Part shown: one piece after another, positions 1 through 5,531 of the stretch
Numbering within the stretch: the first letter of the stretch is position 1
How the letters are laid out: each line of letters opens with the position of its first letter
Assembly: GCA_023394015.1 (NCBI GenBank)
Contig: JAEXBL010000281.1
Coordinates: 1-9,847, forward strand
Length of the DNA: 9,847 nt
Origin: Pseudomonadota bacterium
Lineage (GTDB): Bacteria > Pseudomonadota > Gammaproteobacteria > Burkholderiales > Burkholderiaceae_C
Direction of reading: 5' to 3'
Notes under the pieces: generated by a model
Database searches by the model: none
Told to the model about the DNA's origin: nothing
Seen by the model: only the letters and a program-made list of their open reading frames with translations
Position numbers and translations under genes: made by a program

Positions 1-582
1 CAGATCGACACCCTGCTGGCCTGCACCACGCTGCACCCCAACGACGACGTGGTTATGATCAACGGCGGCACGCACGACATCGTGGCCGCCGTCGCCGCCA
101 CCGGCATTTCCGACGCCACCACCCAGGCGGTGCAAGAAGCCGGCAAGGCCCTGGCCGAGCAGGTGCGCCGCGTGGTCAGGGCCGGCGGCAAGCACGTCAC
201 GGTGACCGGCGTGCCGCTGCTGGGCAATTCGCCCTGGGGCCGCTCGGTGGACGCCGGCAAGGTCAACGACCTGTCGCTGGCCTTCAATACGGCGCTGCTG
301 ACCAACATCACCGACCTGGGCACGAACGTGCTGTACTTCGATGCCGCCTTCTTCTTCGACCTGGTGTACGACAAGCCGCAAAACTACCAGTTCGACAACG
401 GCAAGGACGCCGTGTGCACCACGCCCGACGCCAGCACCTGCACGGGCGCCACGGTGGTGACGGCCGATTACAACCGCTACCTGTTTGCCGACGGCCTGCA
501 CTTCACGCCCCGGGCGCTGCGCAACTTCGCCTCCAAGGACTACGGCGAAAACGCCTACCACCGCTTCAAGAACCGCTGGTGA
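1..582 (+). CDS. SGNH/GDSL-type hydrolase, C-terminal part (5' end outside window)
   Basis: Reading frame 1 is open from the first base to the TGA at 580-582, so at least 193 residues belong to a gene starting upstream. The family comprises serine esterases/lipases with conserved blocks I, II, III and V. The block I Ser would be outside the window. A block III-like NGGTHDI lies at window codons 21-27, with His25 where the family normally has the oxyanion-hole Asn of GxND. Block V is intact as FADGLHFTP, with Asp164 and His167 as the expected catalytic pair. Two cysteines flank a Thr-rich loop before block V (VCTTPDASTC), which could form a disulfide in an exported protein. The protein has the same overall C-terminal plan as the lipoprotein SGNH hydrolase on the opposite strand at 3099-4271, so the two may be paralogues. 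The substrate cannot be deduced. Family assignment is fairly secure; activity is uncertain because of the block III change. Confidence 0.75.
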   Translation, partial: QIDTLLACTTLHPNDDVVMINGGTHDIVAAVAATGISDATTQAVQEAGKALAEQVRRVVRAGGKHVTVTGVPLLGNSPWGRSVDAGKVNDLSLAFNTALLTNITDLGTNVLYFDAAFFFDLVYDKPQNYQFDNGKDAVCTTPDASTCTGATVVTADYNRYLFADGLHFTPRALRNFASKDYGENAYHRFKNRW

Positions 583-617
583 TCCAGGCGGGCATGGTCC
601 GCACGCCTCACCCTTGC

Positions 618-650
618 AACGCCGGCCCAGCAGCCGGCGTTTTCTTTGCT
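618..650 (+). terminator. Intrinsic terminator of the SGNH hydrolase gene
   Basis: A perfect 9-bp stem, AACGCCGGC (618-626) pairing with GCCGGCGTT (633-641), encloses a 6-nt loop and is followed by the T-rich TTCTTTGCTTT. It lies 36 nt after the stop codon of the upstream gene. It should separate that gene from the cytochrome gene that follows. Confidence 0.85.
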
Positions 651-671
651 TTCGGCGCGTTCAACCATTAT

Positions 672-694
672 CGCTATTCCATTAATGAATAGCG
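672..694. promoter_or_regulatory. 23-nt inverted repeat, candidate operator upstream of the cytochrome gene
   Basis: The arms CGCTATTC (672-679) and GAATAGCG (687-694) are perfect 8-bp inverted repeats around a 7-nt spacer CATTAAT. The site contains a T-N11-A dyad of the kind bound by LysR-type regulators, but other dimeric regulators fit equally well. It lies 81 nt before the cytochrome start, in the most AT-rich stretch of the left part. If the hexamer TATGCT at 713-718 is the -10 box, the dyad centre falls near -42, an activator-like position. No matching -35 box was found and no regulator gene is adjacent. Function is inferred. Confidence 0.45.
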
Positions 695-763
695 CTCGAC
701 GGCATTTAAAGCTATGCTGTACTCGCCGATGTATAGCCGTTCATCCTTGCGGGCGGCAAAAAA

Positions 764-769
764 GAGGAG
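764..769 (+). promoter_or_regulatory. Ribosome binding site of the pentahaem cytochrome gene
   Basis: GAGGAG lies 6 nt before the ATG at 776, following a run of six A residues. This spacing fixes the start codon, which is directly followed by a signal-peptide sequence. Confidence 0.8.
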
Positions 770-775
770 CTTTCC

Positions 776-2995
776 ATGAGATCTTCCATCAAGTTCGCGC
801 TGCCCCTGGCGCTGGGCGGCGCGCTGCTGGCCGTGCAATGTGCGGGGGCCAACCCGGCAGCGCCGCAGGCCGGCGCGGCGGCCCCCATCATGGTGGCGCA
901 GGCAGACGCCCCGGCCACGCTGACCCCGGCGGCCATGCTGACGCCCTCGCCCAACGCCCTCGCGCCGCAGGTCATCGACGATCTGCCCGCCGACTACGCG
1001 GCCGATCTGGACGAGGCCACGCGCCTGCAGGTAGACCGTGGCCGCTACGTGGCGCGCCTGGGCGATTGCGTGGCCTGCCACACGGCCAAGGGCGGCAAGC
1101 CCATGGCCGGCGGCCTGCCGCTGGAAACGCCGTTTGGCAAGCTCTACTCCACCAACATCACGCCCGATGCCGCCACCGGCATCGGCAACTACAGCTTCGA
1201 GCAGTTCGACCGCGCCATGCGCAAGGGCGTGGCCGCCGAGGGGCACAACCTGTACCCGGCCATGCCCTACCCCTCCTACGCCAAGATGACCGAGGAAGAC
1301 ATGCGCGACCTCTACGTCTATCTGATGAAAGGCGTGGCGCCCGTCCAGCAGGCCAACCAGCCGCTGGCGATGAAGTTTCCCTACAACCAGCGCTGGGGCC
1401 TGTCGATCTGGAACTGGCTGTTCCTTGACGACACGCCGTTCCAGGCCGACCCAGCCAAGAGCGCCGACTACAACCGCGGTGCTTACCTGGTGCAGGGGCT
1501 GGGCCATTGCGGCGCCTGCCACACGCCGCGCGGCTGGGGCTTTCAGGAAAAGACCATGACCCAGATGGGCGCCAAGGGCAGCTACTTCCTGGCCGGCGAA
1601 ACCGTGGAGCACTGGCGCGCGCTGAGCCTGCGCAACCTGTGGACGGTGGAAGAAACCGCGCGCATGCTCAAGACTGGGCAAAACAGCCACGGTTCGGTGT
1701 CGGGCAACATGGTGGAGGTGGTGCAGCACAGCACCCAGTACATGACCGACGAGGACCTGCACGCCATCGGCACCTTCCTCAAGGAGCTGCCACCCAGCGA
1801 GCACGACAAGCCCATGATGGTGGCCGGCCCGGCCGCCGCTGGCGCCGGCAGCAACCCGGTGGCGCGTGCCATGGCCGTGCCGGCCAACCTCTACACCAGC
1901 CCCGGCGGCCTGGGTTACCTGCAGTTCTGCGTCGACTGCCACCGCATCAACGGCAACGGCGTGCCCAACGTGTTTCCGCCGTTGATGGGCAACGCCACGC
2001 TGCAGTCGGAAGACCCCTCGACGCTGATCCAGATCATGCTGCGCGGCGCACGCACGGCGCAGACGGCCGCCCACGCGCGCGTGTGGTACATGCCCGGCTT
2101 TGCCCGCTTGGAAGACCAGGAGATCGCCGAGATCCTCAACTTTGCTCGCGCCAGCTGGAGCAGCACCACGCACCAGATCGCTGCTGCCGACGTGGCCCGG
2201 ATGCGCAAGAGCCTGGACGTGCAGGTGGACCAGAGCACCTTCGAAACGCCGCGCCTGGCCGCCATGCTGAAAGAGCCCAACGTCGAGCAACTGCTGCTGG
2301 GCGCGCGCCTGAACATCCAGACCCACCAGCTGCTGCCCAAGAACGTGGGCAACGGCCTCAACTGCACCAGCTGCCACATGAACGCCGGCACCGTGGCCGA
2401 TGGCTCGCCCTATGTCGGCGTGTCGGCCTTCTTCCCCAGCTACGGCGCCCGCGCCGGCCGCGACATCACGCTGGAAGACCGCATCAACGGCTGCTTCAAG
2501 CGCTCGATGAACGGCGAGGCGCTGGCGCTGGAGTCCGAAGAGCTCAAGGCCATGGTGGCCTATTTTGACTGGATGAAGCGCGAGACCAGGCCCGAGGACA
2601 AGGTGGAGGGCCGCGGCGTCGGCAAGGTCAGCCGCGACATCAAGCCCAACGTGGGCAACGGCAAGCTGATCTACGAGAACCAGTGCGCCGCCTGCCACGG
2701 TGCCAACGGCGAGGGCATTCGCGACGCCGCCGGCCAGTGGGTGTACCCGCCGCTGTGGGGCGACGAATCCTTCAACATCGGCGCCGGCATGGCCCGCATC
2801 TACACCGCGGCGGCCTTCGTCAAGCGCAACATGCCGATCGGTTTTCACGACAAGTTTCCGCTCGGCCAGGGCGGCCTGAGCGATCAGGAGGCCGTCGATG
2901 TGTCGGCCTACTTCAGCCACATGCCCAGGCCCGACTTCCCCGGCAAGGAGAAAGACTGGCCCAAGGGCGGCAAGCCCTCGGACGCGCGCTACTGA
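776..2995 (+). CDS. Secreted pentahaem cytochrome c: AdhB-like trihaem module fused to a TsdA-like thiosulfate dehydrogenase module
   Basis: The product has 739 residues. A Sec signal peptide (Arg2, Lys6, hydrophobic 7-20, likely cleavage after AGA at 25) is followed by an Ala/Pro-rich linker to about residue 70. Five haem-binding motifs follow: CVACH 98-102, CGACH 245-249, CVDCH 385-389, CTSCH 530-534 and CAACH 637-641. Residues ~86-470 match the trihaem cytochrome subunit of alcohol/gluconate dehydrogenases. Features are GGLPLETPFGKLYSTNITPD after haem 1, and likely axial Met163, Met312 and Met439. Residues ~490-739 match TsdA. Features are GRDITLEDRINGCFKRSMNG with Cys573 as probable axial thiolate of the active-site haem, PPLWGDESFNIGAGM, and NMP with Met686 as probable second-haem ligand. 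TsdA interconverts thiosulfate and tetrathionate in the periplasm. The trihaem half is presumably the electron conduit, in the role TsdB plays elsewhere. No membrane anchor is visible after the signal peptide, and no dehydrogenase partner gene is adjacent. The haem count is certain; substrate is inferred. Confidence 0.9.
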   Translation: MRSSIKFALPLALGGALLAVQCAGANPAAPQAGAAAPIMVAQADAPATLTPAAMLTPSPNALAPQVIDDLPADYAADLDEATRLQVDRGRYVARLGDCVACHTAKGGKPMAGGLPLETPFGKLYSTNITPDAATGIGNYSFEQFDRAMRKGVAAEGHNLYPAMPYPSYAKMTEEDMRDLYVYLMKGVAPVQQANQPLAMKFPYNQRWGLSIWNWLFLDDTPFQADPAKSADYNRGAYLVQGLGHCGACHTPRGWGFQEKTMTQMGAKGSYFLAGETVEHWRALSLRNLWTVEETARMLKTGQNSHGSVSGNMVEVVQHSTQYMTDEDLHAIGTFLKELPPSEHDKPMMVAGPAAAGAGSNPVARAMAVPANLYTSPGGLGYLQFCVDCHRINGNGVPNVFPPLMGNATLQSEDPSTLIQIMLRGARTAQTAAHARVWYMPGFARLEDQEIAEILNFARASWSSTTHQIAAADVARMRKSLDVQVDQSTFETPRLAAMLKEPNVEQLLLGARLNIQTHQLLPKNVGNGLNCTSCHMNAGTVADGSPYVGVSAFFPSYGARAGRDITLEDRINGCFKRSMNGEALALESEELKAMVAYFDWMKRETRPEDKVEGRGVGKVSRDIKPNVGNGKLIYENQCAACHGANGEGIRDAAGQWVYPPLWGDESFNIGAGMARIYTAAAFVKRNMPIGFHDKFPLGQGGLSDQEAVDVSAYFSHMPRPDFPGKEKDWPKGGKPSDARY

Positions 2996-3007
2996 GGGCA
3001 GGCGCCT

Positions 3008-3041
3008 GCTCGCGGCCCGGCTGCCTGGCGGGGCCGCGAGC
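3008..3041. repeat. 11-bp hairpin between convergent genes
   Basis: GCTCGCGGCCC (3008-3018) and GGGCCGCGAGC (3031-3041) form a perfect 11-bp GC-rich stem with a 12-nt loop, starting 13 nt after the cytochrome stop codon. There is no T tract directly behind it, so alone it is not a classical intrinsic terminator. It may protect the mRNA 3' end or assist the terminator that follows 8 nt later. Confidence 0.7.
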
Positions 3042-3048
3042 AGCAGCA

Positions 3049-3077
3049 AAAAGGGCCAGCAAAACGCTGGCCCTTTT
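3049..3077. terminator. Bidirectional intrinsic terminator between the cytochrome and SGNH genes
   Basis: AAAAGGGCCAGC (3049-3060) pairs perfectly with GCTGGCCCTTTT (3066-3077) around the loop AAAAC. On the plus strand the T run follows the GC stem. On the minus strand the A run supplies the U tract, so transcripts from both convergent genes can end here. It lies 54 nt after the cytochrome stop and 22 nt after the stop of the minus-strand gene. Confidence 0.85.
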
Positions 3078-3098
3078 CGCTTTGAGCTGGAACAGCGG

Positions 3099-4271
3099 TT
3101 ACAGCCAGTCCACCTCGTCCAGCAAGTCGATCACCTGCTCGCCGAACCGCTGGGGCCCGTAGGGCGTGGGGGGAAAGCCGTCGGCAAACATGAAGCGCTG
3201 CCACCAGTTGGCGCCTGCAGGCGCGCCGGGCGGCGGTGTCGTGGCCGACAGGGCGCTGGCCGTGCATTCGTTCAGGCGACGGTAAGGCACCACCGAGATG
3301 CCCTCGGCGCCGCACACCGGCAGCGTGACGTTGCTCAGGCCGTACTTGCCAGGGTTGTGGATCTGGTCGGTGAAGCGGCCTGCGAGGTCGAACACCCGCA
3401 CCCTCGGCTCCTCCTTGAAGTGGGCGCTCAAGCGCTGGTTGAAGGTGTCGATCCAGCCCTTGAATATGGCTTCACGCTCCGGGCGTGCCTGCATGCCATT
3501 GAGTCTTGCGATCTCATCGAGCACCGCCTGAAAGCGCGGCGTGTAGGTGATGGTGGGGATGTTGGCCACCACCACGTGCTGGGCGCCCCGGTTCAGCGCA
3601 TGGGTCTTGATGGTGTCGGCGAAAAGGTCGGCGAGCGTCTGCATGTACAGATCGCCGAGACCTTTCGGACCACCCGGAAGCAGGAGCATCTCGTCGATCA
3701 CCCCTGGTGGCAGCAATGAACCCAGCAGTGTCTCGTAAGGTCCGTTGCGGTCGGTTGGCTCGGCCGCCAGGAAGGCGTCAACCAGGTCGGCCACGTCATT
3801 GCCGCCGCCGTCTACCAGCAGCAGCTCTCGCTCGCCAAAGCCCTGGGCGCCGGCGTCCTTGAGCTGGCGTAGGACCGAGAGAGGCGATTCCGTTGCGCCG
3901 GCGATGCTGGGTGCGTAGTTGATACGCGCACCGGCCACGGCGTAGTTGGTGCATCCCGAGCGGGGGTTGGGCTCGAAGGTGTAGCCGTTGGACTGGTAGA
4001 TCGGGCACAGCGGCGCCAGATCATAGGCCTTCGTCACTCGCTCGACCCACAACACGTTCGGCTCGTCGCCCGAGCCCTGGACGCTGGCTATGCGAGCACT
4101 GTCCGGAATGCTGACAAACGTGCCGCTGTCGCTGAGCGAATCGCCCACCACCTTGACGACGTTCAGGCGCAGCCGGTCGTCGTTGTCATTGCCGCTGCCA
4201 CCACAGGCGGACAGGGCCATGACCACTGCCACGGCGCACAGTTTCCAATTCAAGCCAGACTTGTTCCTCAC
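3099..4271 (-). CDS. SGNH/GDSL-type hydrolase, predicted outer-membrane lipoprotein with substituted catalytic His
   Basis: The product has 390 residues. The GTG at 4271 is chosen because AAGGAG lies 5 nt upstream and the lipoprotein signal begins there. Arg2, Lys4 and Lys10 precede a hydrophobic stretch and a lipobox Leu-Ser-Ala-Cys with Cys23; Gly24 suggests outer-membrane sorting. Block I is VVGDSLSDSG with nucleophile Ser45. Block II is NYAVAGAR with Gly114. Block III is DGGGND with Asn158. Block V reads FADGFPPTPYG: Asp364 is present, but the catalytic His position of DxxHPT is Pro367, encoded in a run of six C (TTT CCC CCC). The family hydrolyses esters or acyl groups. With His replaced, the protein may be inactive, use another base, or contain a sequence error. 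It is convergent with the cytochrome gene and divergent from dmlA, with its own promoter region. The partial SGNH gene at the left edge looks like a relative with an intact His. Fold assignment is secure; activity and substrate are unknown. Confidence 0.85.
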   Translation of the reverse strand: MRNKSGLNWKLCAVAVVMALSACGGSGNDNDDRLRLNVVKVVGDSLSDSGTFVSIPDSARIASVQGSGDEPNVLWVERVTKAYDLAPLCPIYQSNGYTFEPNPRSGCTNYAVAGARINYAPSIAGATESPLSVLRQLKDAGAQGFGERELLLVDGGGNDVADLVDAFLAAEPTDRNGPYETLLGSLLPPGVIDEMLLLPGGPKGLGDLYMQTLADLFADTIKTHALNRGAQHVVVANIPTITYTPRFQAVLDEIARLNGMQARPEREAIFKGWIDTFNQRLSAHFKEEPRVRVFDLAGRFTDQIHNPGKYGLSNVTLPVCGAEGISVVPYRRLNECTASALSATTPPPGAPAGANWWQRFMFADGFPPTPYGPQRFGEQVIDLLDEVDWL

Positions 4272-4301
4272 GATCACTCCTTGTTTTTGAGATAGGCGGA
4301 C

Positions 4302-4317
4302 ATCATAGGGCCGGCCC
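4302..4317 (-). promoter_or_regulatory. Candidate promoter region of the SGNH lipoprotein gene, with abutting palindrome
   Basis: On the minus strand TATGAT (4307-4302) matches the -10 consensus in five of six positions and lies about 30 nt before the GTG start. The perfect 10-bp palindrome GGGCCGGCCC (4308-4317) sits directly upstream of it, between the presumed -10 and -35 positions. No convincing -35 hexamer is visible. Confidence 0.3.
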
Positions 4318-4382
4318 GGGTGGGACGTGCCTATGGGAAGCCCCAAGCGGCGCTATGCTTGTCGCCAGCAGGAGATTTGACC

Positions 4383-5459
4383 ATGAGCCGCCCGAAGAAT
4401 TGTCCGTACCGCATCGCCATCATCCCTGGCGACGGCATCGGCCAGGAGGTGATGCCCGAGGCGCTGCGCGTGCTCGACGCCGTGCAGAAGAAGTTCGGCG
4501 TCCAGCTGGACATGACCCCCATCGGCTGGGCCAGTTGCGAACACTACGCTCGGCACGGCGACATGATGCCGCCCGACTGGAAGGCGCAACTGCAGACGCA
4601 GGACGCCATCCTGTTCGGCGCCGTCGGCTGGCCGGCCACGGTGCCCGATCACGTCTCGCTGTGGGGCAGCCTGCTGAAGTTCCGCCGCGAGTTCGACCAG
4701 TACATCAACCTGCGCCCGGTGCGTCTGTTCGAGGGCGTGCCCTGCCCCTTGGCGGGCCGAAAGCCGGGCGAGATCGACTTTCTCGTCGTGCGCGAGAACA
4801 CCGAGGGCGAATACACCAACCTGGGCGGCGTGATGTACGCCGGCACCGAGCGCGAGATCGTGGTGCAGGAGACGGTGATGAGCCGCTTCGGCGCCGACCG
4901 CGTGCTGAAATTCGCCTTCGAGCAGGCCGCCGCGCGCCCGCGCCGCAAGCTCGACGTCGCCACCAAGAGCAACGGCATCGCGATTTCCATGCCCTGGTGG
5001 GACGGCCGCGCCGACGCCATGCACGCGCACTACCCGCAGGTGGCGGTCGAGAAGCACCACATCGACATCCTGGCGGCGCGCTTCGTGCTGCAGCCGCAGC
5101 GCTTCGACGTGGTGGTGGCTTCCAACCTGTTCGGCGACATCCTCAGCGACCTGGGTCCGGCCTGCACCGGCACCATTGGGCTGGCGCCTTCGGCCAACCT
5201 GAATCCGGAGCGTCAGTTCCCTTCGCTGTTCGAGCCGGTGCACGGCTCGGCGCCCGACATCTTCGGCCAGAACATCGCCAACCCCGTGGCCATGATCTGG
5301 TCGACCGCGCTGATGCTGCAGTTCCTCGGCGAGGCCGAAGCGCACGATGCCATTCTGCGTGCCATCGAGCAGGTGCTGGCCGAGGGGCCGCGCACGCCAG
5401 ACCTGGGTGGTCAAGCCTCCACGACAGCCATGGGCGAGGCCATCGCGGCGCGGATCTGA
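4383..5459 (+). CDS. dmlA: D-malate dehydrogenase (decarboxylating), DmlA/TtuC family
   Basis: This 358-residue enzyme belongs to the isocitrate/isopropylmalate dehydrogenase superfamily. Members such as E. coli DmlA (361 aa) oxidatively decarboxylate D-malate to pyruvate with NAD+, and relatives act on tartrate. The ATG at 4383 is chosen over the in-frame ATG at 4320 because AGGAGA lies 7 nt upstream and the conserved IAIIPGDGIG (11-20) follows closely. DmlA-like signatures are WASCEHY, FGAVGWPATVPDHVSLWGS and RREFDQYINLRPVRLF. Catalytic residues by family alignment are Tyr144 (NTEGEY) and Lys195 (TKSN). The metal/substrate aspartates are Asp228, Asp252 and Asp256, the last two within NLFGDILSDLG. 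EPVHGSAPDIFGQNIANP forms the NAD-binding loop. The gene stands alone: a 111-nt divergent region separates it from the SGNH gene, and 72 nt lie before convergent dacB. No DmlR-type regulator or dicarboxylate transporter is adjacent. Tartrate as a further substrate cannot be excluded. Confidence 0.9.
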   Translation: MSRPKNCPYRIAIIPGDGIGQEVMPEALRVLDAVQKKFGVQLDMTPIGWASCEHYARHGDMMPPDWKAQLQTQDAILFGAVGWPATVPDHVSLWGSLLKFRREFDQYINLRPVRLFEGVPCPLAGRKPGEIDFLVVRENTEGEYTNLGGVMYAGTEREIVVQETVMSRFGADRVLKFAFEQAAARPRRKLDVATKSNGIAISMPWWDGRADAMHAHYPQVAVEKHHIDILAARFVLQPQRFDVVVASNLFGDILSDLGPACTGTIGLAPSANLNPERQFPSLFEPVHGSAPDIFGQNIANPVAMIWSTALMLQFLGEAEAHDAILRAIEQVLAEGPRTPDLGGQASTTAMGEAIAARI

Positions 5460-5494
5460 ATTCGCCTGGCACGCCTGCGCAGCGGGCCGCATCT

Positions 5495-5527
5495 CTGCCG
5501 CCATCGGCAGGCACCCTTGGGGCAAGG
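5495..5527. terminator. Weak hairpins in the dmlA-dacB convergent gap
   Basis: CTGCCG-CCAT-CGGCAG (5495-5510) and CCTTG-GGG-CAAGG (5515-5527) are two short perfect stems within the 72-nt gap between the convergent stop codons. Neither is followed by a clear T run on either strand. Termination here may be inefficient or Rho-dependent. Confidence 0.35.
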
Positions 5528-5531
5528 CCGC

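Noticed and set aside
776..2995. Pentahaem protein as a frameshift-joined pair of separate genes
   Set aside because: The frame is continuous with no internal stop, no second signal peptide and no ribosome site at the junction near residue 480-490. It reads as a genuine single protein.
674..3049. Open 791-codon frame on the minus strand opposite the cytochrome gene
   Set aside because: High-GC DNA leaves antisense frames open. The translation is Ala/Arg/His/Val/Gly-rich with no recognisable domain, and the plus strand carries five CXXCH motifs and a signal peptide.
4320..4382. Upstream in-frame ATG for dmlA, adding 21 residues
   Set aside because: It has no ribosome site, and the extra residues precede the conserved N-terminal strand. 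The ATG at 4383 has AGGAGA at the right distance.
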